The notes under the pieces were generated by a model that searched no databases, had not been told where the DNA came from, and saw only the letters and a list, made by a program, of their open reading frames with translations. Shown piece by piece: positions 9,753-17,906 of a stretch of 64,000 nucleotides of DNA. How positions within the stretch are numbered: position 1 is the stretch's first letter; every line of letters begins with the position of its first letter. Position numbers and translations under genes: made by a program. The stretch is from Caballeronia sordidicola (GTDB lineage: Bacteria > Pseudomonadota > Gammaproteobacteria > Burkholderiales > Burkholderiaceae): positions 310,001 to 374,000 of the forward strand of contig NZ_JNFG01000202.1 of assembly GCF_000729995.1 (NCBI RefSeq), read 5' to 3'.

Positions 9753-10205
9753 CTAGGACCCAGCTTGCCCCGCAATCGCCGCGATTCTTTCCGCGAGTCC
9801 GCGCGTGTCCCAATACACGCGTCCTTCGATCATACGGTCGTCCTGTAGGCAAAAGCGATCCACCCCTGTCCAGCTAAGCGGTTGACCCGCAACGGTCGCG
9901 CTCGCCCGCCATTCCACCAGCACCGCATTCTCCGTGGGCGCCCATCGCTCGACGGCGATTCTTAAGTCGGGCATCCGCTGCAGCACCTGCCGAAAGAGCT
10001 CGACTACATCCTCCCGATTACCCGGCGTCTTCATCGGCGGGATCAGATTTTGAGTGTCTGGATGCATCAGGTCGCGAAGATCATCTGCTTGCGGCTGATC
10101 CCAGCGTTCTGCGAATCGTCCAACAATATCTCGCGCGGCGGCCAGTTGCCCGGACGTAGGCGGCACGTAACGCGCGGCGGCGTCAAGGCGGATTGCTTCT
10201 GTCAT
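9753..10205 (-). CDS. SnoaL/NTF2-like family protein
   Basis: 150 residues with the small alpha+beta barrel pattern of nuclear-transport-factor-2-like proteins (ARDIVGRFAERWDQ, RIAVERWAPTENAVLVEWRASA, WTGVDRFCLQDDRMIEGRVYWD). The family includes ketosteroid isomerase and polyketide cyclases, but also many proteins with unknown ligands, so no reaction is proposed. The ATG at 10205 has GGAGC six bases ahead; longer readings to 10217 or 10565 would run through the operator. It is divergent from a TetR gene and probably its target. Confidence 0.8.
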   Translation of the reverse strand: MTEAIRLDAAARYVPPTSGQLAAARDIVGRFAERWDQPQADDLRDLMHPDTQNLIPPMKTPGNREDVVELFRQVLQRMPDLRIAVERWAPTENAVLVEWRASATVAGQPLSWTGVDRFCLQDDRMIEGRVYWDTRGLAERIAAIAGQAGS

Positions 10206-10256
10206 GAGTTGCTCCATGTCGGCGCTGCGGAGACACACCCAGTGCGGTCTCATTTC

Positions 10257-10273
10257 ACATACACCGTGTATGT
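10257..10273. promoter_or_regulatory. TetR-type operator palindrome
   Basis: ACATACAC-C-GTGTATGT, a 17-base perfect inverted repeat with 8-base arms around one central base. It lies between the divergent SnoaL-like gene (ATG at 10205) and the TetR gene (ATG at 10317), 43 bases before the latter. Size and place fit the operator of that TetR protein, controlling both genes. A related ACATAC follows at 10275. Confidence 0.8.
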
Positions 10274-10316
10274 AACATACCATGAGAATTAAAAAGACGT
10301 CGGGTACACTAAAACG

Positions 10317-10934
10317 ATGAACCAGCCCACGCCCATCAAGACACGCCGCGAGGAGTACGCCGATCAGACCCGTTCGGCATTGCTCGCGGCCGCTCGCACG
10401 ATCTTCACGACCCAGGGTTACAGCCAAGCGAATGTCGGCGAGATTGCCGAGATTGCGCGTGTGACACGCGGCGCTTTCTATCACCACTTCGACGACAAGC
10501 AAGCGCTCTTCGAAGCGTTGGTCGTGTCGCTCCAGGCGGCTGCCGCGGAGCAGATCCGGGCGCACGCGGTGGCGGAGCCGAACGTCGAAGCGCGTGTGAT
10601 GGCGGGTGCCGCCGCTTTTCTCGATAGTTGTATGGAACCCGCCTACCGGCGGCTGGTGATCCAGGACGCGCCGGCGGTTCTCGGTGAGTTGCGTTGCCGC
10701 GAGATCAGCGAGGCTTACCCATACGGCTTGCTGATAGCCGCGGTGACGGAGCTCAGGAAGGCGGGGCGCCTTGACTGTGAGAACCCGTACCTGGTGGCAA
10801 GAATGATCGGTTCGATGATCTGTGAGGCCGCGTTGCTGCTGGATGGAGCGGGGTCATCGGAGCAGGAACTGAAGCAACAGGCATTGGCGATCGTCGCCCG
10901 GGTATTTGCTGCGTTCTCCAGTCCGCCCGCTTGA
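10317..10934 (+). CDS. TetR/AcrR-family transcriptional regulator
   Basis: 205 residues. The N-terminal helix-turn-helix spans about residues 20-62 (AARTIFTTQGYSQANVGEIA ... GAFYHHFDDKQALFEALV), a textbook TetR domain. The C-terminal half is the variable ligand pocket and dimer interface. It very probably binds the palindrome in the divergent gap and represses the SnoaL-like gene and itself; the ligand is unknown. Confidence 0.93.
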   Translation: MNQPTPIKTRREEYADQTRSALLAAARTIFTTQGYSQANVGEIAEIARVTRGAFYHHFDDKQALFEALVVSLQAAAAEQIRAHAVAEPNVEARVMAGAAAFLDSCMEPAYRRLVIQDAPAVLGELRCREISEAYPYGLLIAAVTELRKAGRLDCENPYLVARMIGSMICEAALLLDGAGSSEQELKQQALAIVARVFAAFSSPPA

Positions 10935-11061
10935 GCGATTGGCAGCGGCGTGCACGAGCACGGTACAAGCTCCCGAGCGATGTCCGGTTGCTCGTCAGGC
11001 CGGCTGGAATAAACTGGGAACACTCACGTCCGCCACGTAGCATCTTTTCAGGGAGCGTTGC

Positions 11062-11760
11062 ATGATCACTCTCTTTTCATACCCGGGACTGTTCGGTCTC
11101 GAAGACAACAATCCCTATGGTCTGAAGATATTCGCGTTCCTCAAGCTCTGCGGTTTGCCGTTCGAGCATCGGCACATTCTCGATACAGGATCTGCGCCTC
11201 GCGGGCAGCTTCCCTACGTGACCGATGACGAGGCATCGATCGGCGACAGCGACGCCATCATTGCTTATCTCAAGCGCAAGTACGGCCTGGATATTGATCA
11301 CGCACTGACGCCCATCCAGCATGACCTGGACTTTCTGATCAGGCGAGCGCTCGACGATTTGTATTGGGTCATGTCGTATTCACGCTGGAGCGATCCGCGT
11401 TTCTGGCCGGTCTTCAAGGACGCGTTTTTGTCGACACATCCGGGCATCACTGCAGACAGTCTCGACGCGGCGAGGCAATACAACTTCGAGCGGTATCGAT
11501 ATCAAGGCATCGGTCGCTTTGAAACCGGCGAGGTCTACGCGCGAGGCATCGCTGATTTGACGGTGATTTCGAACTTGCTTGGCGACAATGAATTCCTGTT
11601 CGGTGCGCAGCCTGCGAGTATCGATGCCGCCGTGTATGGCTTCGTGGCAAACATTTTTTTCTACGATATTGACACGCCGCTCAAGCAGTTTGTTTTGACA
11701 CGACTGGATCTTGTGCGGCACTGCCGTGCGGTTCGTGCGGTGATAGACAAGCCGGCCTGA
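11062..11760 (+). CDS. Glutathione S-transferase family protein
   Basis: 232 residues: an N-terminal thioredoxin-like half (LFSYPGLFGLEDNNPYGLKI, LPYVTDDEASIGDSDAIIAY with the cis-Pro and the Ser-Asp gamma-glutamyl motif) and an all-helical C-terminal half. The gap between strand 1 and helix 1 lacks a Cys or Ser at the classical catalytic place, as in metaxin/Tom37-like GSTs, so transferase activity is uncertain. GGGAGC precedes the ATG. Its stop abuts the stop of the convergent hydrolase with no base between. Confidence 0.82.
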   Translation: MITLFSYPGLFGLEDNNPYGLKIFAFLKLCGLPFEHRHILDTGSAPRGQLPYVTDDEASIGDSDAIIAYLKRKYGLDIDHALTPIQHDLDFLIRRALDDLYWVMSYSRWSDPRFWPVFKDAFLSTHPGITADSLDAARQYNFERYRYQGIGRFETGEVYARGIADLTVISNLLGDNEFLFGAQPASIDAAVYGFVANIFFYDIDTPLKQFVLTRLDLVRHCRAVRAVIDKPA

Positions 11761-12519
11761 CTACGACGCATACCGAAGCAATTTGGCGGCAAGCGCTGCG
11801 GGCGCGCTGATCATCGCGTCGTGTCCGGTTGCTATCTCGTCCCATGTCCAATGCTCTTGAGCACGGACGAAATCGCGGCTGGATTGCAGCGGCTCGTACA
11901 CCGGATCGACACACTGGATGTACACCTTCGGGATCGTGCCGCCCACGGGCTCGTTGAGCGTGATGGGGTCATCGAAGGTCTTCAGCGGATGCGGCGTGCA
12001 ATTACGTTCCAGCAGCGCCACCTGGGCGGGTTCGAACACACCGAATGCACTCGCGGGCGGCACCGGTATGGAGAGGCCGCCGCTGCTTTTGTTCGATAGC
12101 GCGATGCGTTGCGCCACGATCTCGGGCGCGAGTCGGGAGAACGCCGTCTGTCCGTGCTCGAGCACGACGGCATCAAGAAAGACAAGTTGCCGGATGCGCT
12201 GAGGCACGCGATCCGCTGCACCGGTGATCGGCAGTCCGCCGAAACTGTGGCCGACCAGAACGACGTCGGTCAGGTCTTCGTACTCGAGGACATTGACGAC
12301 GTCCTGGATAAACACGCTGAGATCAATAGCCTTCGAAAGCAGATGCGCACGTTCACCAAGGCCGCTGAGGGTGGGGGTAAAGACCTGATGCCCCTGCGCG
12401 CGCAAGATTCGAGCGACGGCATTCCAGCACCATCCGCCGTGCCAGGCGCCGTGAACCAGCACGTAGGTTGCGCCTTCGCGGGCAGTCATTGCATCGATCA
12501 GATTGTCTGGGGTAGCCAA
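11761..12519 (-). CDS. Alpha/beta hydrolase (EstC/salicylate-esterase-like)
   Basis: 252 residues. Oxyanion motif VHGAWHGG at 22-29, nucleophile elbow GHSFGG with Ser92, and a C-terminal GHD with His233; the acid is probably in the VFLDAVV strand region or after it. This pattern is that of the plant-salicylate-esterase/EstC-like branch. The start chosen is TTG at 12519, which has GAGGA eight bases ahead; the ATG at 12489 has no ribosome site. Substrate unknown; likely a cytoplasmic carboxyl esterase. Convergent with the GST gene. Confidence 0.85.
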   Translation of the reverse strand: MATPDNLIDAMTAREGATYVLVHGAWHGGWCWNAVARILRAQGHQVFTPTLSGLGERAHLLSKAIDLSVFIQDVVNVLEYEDLTDVVLVGHSFGGLPITGAADRVPQRIRQLVFLDAVVLEHGQTAFSRLAPEIVAQRIALSNKSSGGLSIPVPPASAFGVFEPAQVALLERNCTPHPLKTFDDPITLNEPVGGTIPKVYIQCVDPVYEPLQSSRDFVRAQEHWTWDEIATGHDAMISAPAALAAKLLRYAS

Positions 12520-12653
12520 GTTCGTCCTCGTCTTCGTCTCTGTCGCTGTTGATAAAGCGTTGCGCAGCGCGATCGTCTCAACCGCGTCCAGACGGAAATA
12601 GTACGCGCAACGCCGTGCTCGATGCGCGGCAGCCGCTTCGCTTGCGAGGGCTT

Positions 12654-14015
12654 TTAAACCGCGCCACGTCCCTCTTGCTGCCTCATGGTCAACGAGACGA
12701 CAGCCGCAAACCCGCCGCCTTCGCGTTGCGCTAATTGAAGCTCACCGCCATGGAGCTTCGCGATCCTTTCGACGATAGCCAGACCCAACCCGGTACCTCC
12801 CGGATGCTTGCCCGTCGATCGCCCCCGCTTGAACGGTGCTTTCAACGCATTCAGATCGCCTTCATTCACGCCTTTGCCGCGATCGGCGATCTCCACGTAC
12901 GCGGTGTGAATGACATCGTCGGTCCACGTCCGCACCGACAAACCCACGCGGCCATAAAGCACCGCGTTCTGCATCAGGTTCATCAGCACGCGCATGACGC
13001 TGATAGGACGAAACGCGAACGGTTGCAGGTCGCCGAGAGCGAGTTGGAACACGTGACCGAGACCCGCGAAGTCGGCGGCAAGATTGCTCACGAGCGCATT
13101 CAGATCACTGACCTCGGCCACCTCCCGCGTGCCGCTGCCGGCATAGTCCATGAACTGCTGGAGAATGGCGTCGATCTGATCGAGATAATGATCCGTCGAT
13201 ACCGCGAGTTCATCGTGTTCTTCCGATGGCGTTGTCATGGCTACCGCGAGACGCAGCTTGGTCAATGGCGTGCGGATATCGTGGGAGATACCGGCGAGCA
13301 TCAGCGAACGGGTCGCATCGGCTTCCTGCAACGCGTGGACCATCTGGTTGAAAGCGACGCTTACCTGCGCGATCTCGGTCGGTCCATCCACACGTAGTGC
13401 CTGATGCGCGTCTCCCGAGCTCAAACGGCGCGCTGCGTTGGCGAGATCGCCCAACGGCCGGTTGATGTGGCGCTGGATCAGGTAGGCGGTGACGATGGCA
13501 AGTCCACCAAGCGCAAGCGACAGTGCGATTGCCGAGAGCGCGCCGTCGTTGTGCGCGGCCTCAGGAACGGGCAGGGCGATCCAGTAAGGCTCAAGACCCA
13601 GATGCGCGCGAAGCCAAAGCCGTTGTTCGCCTTCTGTTTGCCATTGAACCTCCATGTTCGCGGGCAGATGCTGGCGCAAGGTATCGATAAAAACATCGCG
13701 CTGATAAGTCCGATAAAAATTACGCCATGTCACCGCAGGTTCCGAGGCGGCGCCGACAGGGAATTCTCGCTTGGCTTCGAAGCGAACCGCGAGTCCTTTT
13801 TGCGCGTCCGGCGCCGTGGTCTTCAACAGGTCATCCAGCGTTTGCACGTAGATCGCGAAAGTTTCGGCGGCGCGTTCGATCCGCGGTCTCTGGACGAAGT
13901 GGAATAATACGCTTAACGAACTAATTTGACTGACAATGACCAGCGCCACCAGCAGCGCGATATTACGTGCGAACAACGAGCGCGGTAGCGTGATCTGGCT
14001 CATCCGCCGGCTCAC
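12654..14015 (-). CDS. EnvZ-type sensor histidine kinase
   Basis: About 453 residues. An N-terminal membrane helix and a second one near residues 165-180 enclose a periplasmic sensor of roughly 120 residues; then a HAMP linker, the phospho-acceptor H-box (GISHDIRTPLTKLR, His245) and the HATPase_c domain (NLMQNAVLYG, DRGKGV, GGTGLGLAIV). The start taken is GTG at 14015, which overlaps the regulator's stop as GTGA and has GGAAG seven bases upstream; ATG at 14003 is the alternative. It would phosphorylate the response regulator encoded immediately upstream. Its signal is unknown. Confidence 0.9.
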   Translation of the reverse strand: MSRRMSQITLPRSLFARNIALLVALVIVSQISSLSVLFHFVQRPRIERAAETFAIYVQTLDDLLKTTAPDAQKGLAVRFEAKREFPVGAASEPAVTWRNFYRTYQRDVFIDTLRQHLPANMEVQWQTEGEQRLWLRAHLGLEPYWIALPVPEAAHNDGALSAIALSLALGGLAIVTAYLIQRHINRPLGDLANAARRLSSGDAHQALRVDGPTEIAQVSVAFNQMVHALQEADATRSLMLAGISHDIRTPLTKLRLAVAMTTPSEEHDELAVSTDHYLDQIDAILQQFMDYAGSGTREVAEVSDLNALVSNLAADFAGLGHVFQLALGDLQPFAFRPISVMRVLMNLMQNAVLYGRVGLSVRTWTDDVIHTAYVEIADRGKGVNEGDLNALKAPFKRGRSTGKHPGGTGLGLAIVERIAKLHGGELQLAQREGGGFAAVVSLTMRQQEGRGAV

Positions 14016-14725
14016 GATTCGACTTCCGCGACCAGCATGTAGCCCACGCCCCACACCGTCTTGACGAAGCGCGGTTTCGACGGATCGGCTTCCACGATCT
14101 GCCGCAGCCGCAGTACCTGCACATCGATACTGCGATCAAGCGCATCGTGGTCGCGTCCGCGTGAGCGGGCGATCAGGTTGTCGCGACTGACGGGCCGGTT
14201 CGGTGAGGCACCCAGCGCGTTCAATAGCAGCATCTGGGTAGAATGAATCTCGAACACCTCGCCCGACTTGTACAGACGCTGTTTGCCGAGATCGAGGCAA
14301 TAGTCGCCGAAACGCACGGTCTGCGACCTGAGTACAGGTTCGCCTGCAGCAATCTTTTGGCGTCTCAGCAGCGCGCGGACGCGTGCAACGAGTTCGCGCG
14401 GCAGGAACGGTTTGGCGAGGTAGTCGTCGGCGCCGGTTTCGAGACCAATGACCTTGTCGACGGGATCGCCTTTAGCCGTGAGGATAAGAATGGGCAGCGT
14501 CTGGCCTTCGGCACGCAAGCGCCGGCAGACCGACAGCCCATCCTCCTGATCCATCATCAGGTCGAGGATCAGCAAATCGAAGGGCTCGCGCTGCAGATAG
14601 CGATCAAGCCGCTTGCTGTCGGCGACTACGCGGACTTCGAATCCGTGACTGCTCAGGAAACGCTGCAGCATATTGCGCAATTCGGCTTCATCGTCGAGAA
14701 CGATGATCTTCGGCTGACTCTCCAT
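14012..14725 (-). CDS. OmpR-family response regulator
   Basis: 237 residues: receiver domain with acidic pair Asp11-Asp12, phospho-acceptor Asp55 (LLILDLMM) and Lys in LAKPF, then an OmpR/PhoB winged helix (SRDNLIARSRGRDHDALDRS ... GYMLVAE). It is the DNA-binding partner of the kinase that overlaps its 3' end. High similarity in pattern to E. coli OmpR (RSRGR, DRSIDVQVLRLR) suggests the OmpR branch proper rather than PhoB. Targets in the window are not evident. Confidence 0.92.
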   Translation of the reverse strand: MESQPKIIVLDDEAELRNMLQRFLSSHGFEVRVVADSKRLDRYLQREPFDLLILDLMMDQEDGLSVCRRLRAEGQTLPILILTAKGDPVDKVIGLETGADDYLAKPFLPRELVARVRALLRRQKIAAGEPVLRSQTVRFGDYCLDLGKQRLYKSGEVFEIHSTQMLLLNALGASPNRPVSRDNLIARSRGRDHDALDRSIDVQVLRLRQIVEADPSKPRFVKTVWGVGYMLVAEVES

Positions 14726-14973
14726 TCATGTCTCCTTCAATGCGTCGGACGGTCGGGCTTCTTGATGTTCGCCAAGCCTCTGTAGCAGTGCTTGGGCCGG
14801 CAGACTTTCAGACCACGGGTTCAGCACGCTCGCCTCCAGCTGCTTCAAGCAAGGCGCAAGCGTCAGGATGAACGCCACGCTGGCTGCAGGAAGAAGGCAA
14901 AGCGCTCCTCAGTTCAAAAACAATAGTCCAGTACGCACAGAACAAAAAGCTTCTACCTCTTGTCGCGTCGCCG

Positions 14974-15279
14974 TCAGTGCGATGTCGCGCGCTGCTGCAT
15001 GAATTGCTCGATCTGCGGCAGCGTGATGTAGCCGGCTTTTTGCGTGTCGATCTGATCGAAGTTCTGCGCGACCATTGGCATGCCTTGCGCTGCTTGCGCC
15101 TGGGTCAGCTTGCCGTCGTGCGTGGTGTTGGCGGCAGCAAAGCGCGCCTGCAGTTGCTGCATTGCGCGCTCCATGCGTTGCGGGCTGACCGTGGTTTGCG
15201 GCGCGGTTTGCGCCATGGCGCCCGCGCTGGCGAAGGAGGCGGCGATGGACAGGACGAAGACGGCAATCGTATTTTTCAT
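14974..15279 (-). CDS. Secreted EF-hand-like small protein
   Basis: 101 residues from the ATG at 15279, preceded by GGAGCACCCC. A signal peptide (MKNTIAVFVLSIAASFASAGAMAQ) is followed by a helical stretch and two EF-hand-like loops, one near THDGKLTQAQAA and one near DTQKAGYITLPQ, each followed by a helix. The loops lack some calcium ligands, so binding is likely weak or lost. Similar small periplasmic EF-hand proteins are common near two-component genes in Burkholderiales; here it follows the OmpR/EnvZ pair at a 248-base distance. Confidence 0.75.
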   Translation of the reverse strand: MKNTIAVFVLSIAASFASAGAMAQTAPQTTVSPQRMERAMQQLQARFAAANTTHDGKLTQAQAAQGMPMVAQNFDQIDTQKAGYITLPQIEQFMQQRATSH

Positions 15280-15694
15280 GGGGTGCTCCAGTGAATTCCA
15301 GTGAATGAAGGGTTCGTTTGCCATCGGTTGCGAGCGTCTGTGTTTTGCCGTTTGAAGCGGCCCTGACTGATGGCAGACCGAAGCTTATCGACCGGCACCG
15401 GAAAATGAATGACAAACCGGCTACGAATCATGTCGCCGCATGTCACGCATGGGACTCGTGAACTAAGCATCTGCTCCCTACAAAAATGTTCGCTCCGGCG
15501 TCCGAGCGCCGATGGTCCGTGACATCGAATGAAATATGTTTTGACGTGGCTTTCAAGCTCTCTTTGCGTATCTTTCGGTGGTCGGCGCTACGAGCGCTTT
15601 AACGGATTCGCAAGGCGCTCAAGCAATGCGAATGATCCGGCGGAACGGCTTCCAAAGAAGACGAGACCTGCCGATCGAATCGAAGGGAGTTCAC
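15280..15694. other. Intergenic region between EF-hand gene and Pro/Val-rich protein gene
   Basis: 415 bases, divergent promoters for the two flanking secreted proteins. Short frames here have no ribosome sites or protein character. An AAGGGAG ribosome site closes the region before the ATG at 15695. No other structure seen. Confidence 0.4.
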
Positions 15695-16021
15695 ATGAAT
15701 ATTCGTCTTATCAGTGCATCCGCCGCCACCGCTCTAGGCCTCATGATTTCCACCGGCGTTGAAGCCCGGACATTGGTTGTCTACGCAGGACCAGCGGTGG
15801 TTTATGTGCCGCCGCCGCGGCCTGTCTATTACGCTGTACCTGTTCATCATAGGTATGTCGCGGTGGTGCGCCCGGCCCCTGTTGTTGCGGTTCCAGTCCA
15901 CGTGCCCGCGCCGAAGCCAGTGGTCTATGTGCCGGTGCAGCGCAGCTACGCTGCCGTGCCTGTGGCGTACGTAAGGTACGCACAACCCGTCATGGTGGTT
16001 CCCGTCGCCGGGATGCAATGA
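15695..16021 (+). CDS. Secreted Pro/Val/Tyr-rich small protein of unknown function
   Basis: 108 residues from an ATG with AAGGGAG ahead. A signal peptide (MNIRLISASAATALGLMISTG) ends near EARTL; the rest is almost only Val, Pro, Ala and Tyr in irregular repeats such as YVPPPRPVYYAVPV, VPVHVPAPKPVVYVPV and VRYAQPVMVVPV. I know no function for it. The PVYY/PVVYVP pattern resembles small exported proteins of unknown role in Burkholderia; it may be cell-wall or outer-membrane associated. Confidence 0.7.
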   Translation: MNIRLISASAATALGLMISTGVEARTLVVYAGPAVVYVPPPRPVYYAVPVHHRYVAVVRPAPVVAVPVHVPAPKPVVYVPVQRSYAAVPVAYVRYAQPVMVVPVAGMQ

Positions 16022-16161
16022 GCGAGTGGAAGTTGCCGGTACGGCGGTGATTAAAGCGCGATGTGGCGAAGAATACGTTCGCCCGGACGCGGTTGGCGCA
16101 CTATCGAGGAGCGTGGGACGTGGATCAACGTCCGGCGATGGTGCGGCATTTATTCCTCTGG

Positions 16162-16173
16162 AGGAGGTGATCC
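16162..16173 (+). promoter_or_regulatory. Near-perfect Shine-Dalgarno of the carbonic anhydrase gene
   Basis: AGGAGGTGATCC matches the complement of the 16S rRNA 3' tail over 12 bases and ends immediately before the ATG at 16174, with the GGAGG core six bases upstream. It is far longer than any other ribosome site in the window and predicts very strong initiation. Confidence 0.75.
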
Positions 16174-16896
16174 ATGTGCGTTGATTCGATGTGTTCTTTG
16201 TCGCGGCGGCGCGCCTTGTTCGCCGGTGTGGCGTCCGCGACTCTTGCTGCGTTTTCGTTGAAGGATGCGCGTGCAGATGAACCTTCAACGGGGCCTGGTC
16301 CCAACGCGATTGCACCCTCGGATGCACTTGCTCGTTTGCTGCAGGGCAACAATCGATATGCCGCCAATACGCCTGCAAACAAGGACTATTCTGCTGGCCG
16401 GGCAGCACGCGTCACAGCGCAATACCCCTTTGCGGCGATTGTCGGTTGCGCGGATTCGCGGGTGGCGCCGGAATTGGCGTTCGATCAAGGCCCGGGTGAC
16501 TTGTTCGTCGTCAGGGTCGCCGGCAATTTCGTCAACGACGATGGACTCGCCAGCCTGGAATACGGAGTGAAGTTCCTGGGTGTACCGTTGATCATGGTGC
16601 TCGGACATACAAATTGCGGCGCGGTCTCCGCCGCAGTCAAGGCGATCCGCGAACATGCCGTCCTGCCCGGCCATTTACCCGAACTGGTCAGGGCGATCAG
16701 GCCGGCCGTCGAGATTGCCAGAACGCACGGGCACGGCGATCTGGTGGCGGACGCCACGATCGAAAACGTGCGGCTGAATGCCAACCGCTTGAGGGTCTCG
16801 CAGCCGCTGATCGGAGAGTATGTGAAGGCGGGCAAGGTGCAGGTGGTCGGAGCGATCTACGATCTCGCTTCGGGGAAAGTCCGGATGGTGGATTGA
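16174..16896 (+). CDS. Exported beta-class carbonic anhydrase
   Basis: 240 residues. A twin-arginine-like leader (LSRRRALFAG then a hydrophobic run ending near ARA) points to export, possibly by Tat as a folded zinc protein. The beta-CA centre is complete: Cys92, Asp94 and Arg96 (GCADSR), His145 and Cys148 (GHTNCG). It interconverts CO2 and bicarbonate, here probably in the periplasm. Translation is set by an exceptionally strong ribosome site. Two DUF190 genes follow on the same strand. Confidence 0.92.
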   Translation: MCVDSMCSLSRRRALFAGVASATLAAFSLKDARADEPSTGPGPNAIAPSDALARLLQGNNRYAANTPANKDYSAGRAARVTAQYPFAAIVGCADSRVAPELAFDQGPGDLFVVRVAGNFVNDDGLASLEYGVKFLGVPLIMVLGHTNCGAVSAAVKAIREHAVLPGHLPELVRAIRPAVEIARTHGHGDLVADATIENVRLNANRLRVSQPLIGEYVKAGKVQVVGAIYDLASGKVRMVD

Positions 16897-16969
16897 AACG
16901 ATCGCGCGGGTTTAAGCGGGTCAACGATGCATCGACGATCGTATGAGCACCAGTCGAGCGGAGGATCTC

Positions 16970-17290
16970 ATGAAAGGCAGTCAGCTTGCGGTCTATGCCG
17001 CGACGCAGGGTCATCGCATGCATCACCTGACGGTGGTCGACTGGATCCTTGAAGAGACCAGGAAGATCGGCATTGTGGGGGCGACGGTCGTCGAGGTTAC
17101 CGAAGCTATCGATATGCTCGGCAAGTATCATGCTGCGCGGTTTTTCGAACTGGCTGATCAACCGGTCGTGGTGACGGTCGTTGCGGAAGATGCGCAGATC
17201 GACGCGCTGCTCGCGAGCCTCAGGCAAGGCGGCGCGAAGCTGTCCTATACGCGTGCTCCGATCGAGTATGAGGTGCTGGGGGAACCGTGA
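16970..17290 (+). CDS. DUF190 (PII-like) protein, first copy
   Basis: 106 residues from the ATG at 16970 (GGAGGATCTC just before); a GTG-less extension to 16943 is less likely. Pattern of the DUF190 family: a ferredoxin-like PII fold with KGSQLAVYA, VVDWILEETRKIGIVGATVVE, ADQPVVVTVVAEDAQI and a conserved TRAPIEYEVLGE tail. Known relatives include carboxysome-linked PII proteins that bind adenine nucleotide with bicarbonate, and partners of CrcB. No CrcB gene is here; instead it lies 74 bases after an exported carbonic anhydrase. Confidence 0.85.
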   Translation: MKGSQLAVYAATQGHRMHHLTVVDWILEETRKIGIVGATVVEVTEAIDMLGKYHAARFFELADQPVVVTVVAEDAQIDALLASLRQGGAKLSYTRAPIEYEVLGEP

Positions 17291-17476
17291 GAATCAGCCG
17301 GTTGCTGCATTGCGCCAAGCGTGACGGTATTAAGGACGTGACCTACAATTAAGTATCGTGCGATTTATCGCCAGCGTCACGCAGTCGATCTGTTTTAATC
17401 TGCGCGGCGAGTGTACGCATGAAGTTTGTAAGGGCGGCGTTCGGTCAGCACTCGGAATGTCGCCGTGGAGGTCGGT

Positions 17477-17857
17477 ATGAACGGCTATCAACTGACGTTC
17501 TACACTGAGCAGAATCGCAAATGCGGTCATCTGACGTTTTGTGAATGGCTTCTGCAAGAGGTTCGCAAACGCGGTATTCGAGGGGCGACCGTCATCAGTG
17601 CAGCGGAAGGCATCGGGCACGCAGGTGCTCATCATGCCGCGCATATTCTTAAACTCGCTGACCAGCCCGTGCAAGTCATTCTGGCAGTGACCGAGCATGA
17701 AGCCGACGAAATACTGGAAGTGGTGCGTGCACAGCACGTGCATGTTTTCTACACGCGCGCGCCCATCGAATTCGGGTTGCTAGGTGATGAACCGCCACCG
17801 AAGAAAGCGAAAACGTTTTTCCGGTTTCGTCGGCCGACGAGTAGTAGGCTGGGGTGA
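17477..17857 (+). CDS. DUF190 (PII-like) protein, second copy
   Basis: 126 residues from the ATG at 17477, with GGAGG five bases ahead. It parallels the first copy (GYQLTFYTEQ, FCEWLLQEVRKRGIRGATVI, ADQPVQVILAVTEHEADEIL, TRAPIEFGLLGDE) but adds a basic tail (PPPKKAKTFFRFRRP) that the first lacks. The pair look like an old tandem duplication. A 186-base gap separates the two genes. Role uncertain; small-molecule sensing near the carbonic anhydrase is an inference. Confidence 0.83.
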   Translation: MNGYQLTFYTEQNRKCGHLTFCEWLLQEVRKRGIRGATVISAAEGIGHAGAHHAAHILKLADQPVQVILAVTEHEADEILEVVRAQHVHVFYTRAPIEFGLLGDEPPPKKAKTFFRFRRPTSSRLG

Positions 17858-17906
17858 TGGGAGCGTTGGTTAAAGCTGGAACTCGAGCCGTGGGCGTGAC
17901 AAGCGT

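Noticed and set aside
16021..16174. Possible fluoride or other riboswitch near the carbonic anhydrase and DUF190 genes
   Set aside because: I looked for the fluoride-riboswitch core here and in 17290-17477 because DUF190 often accompanies CrcB; no matching core was present.
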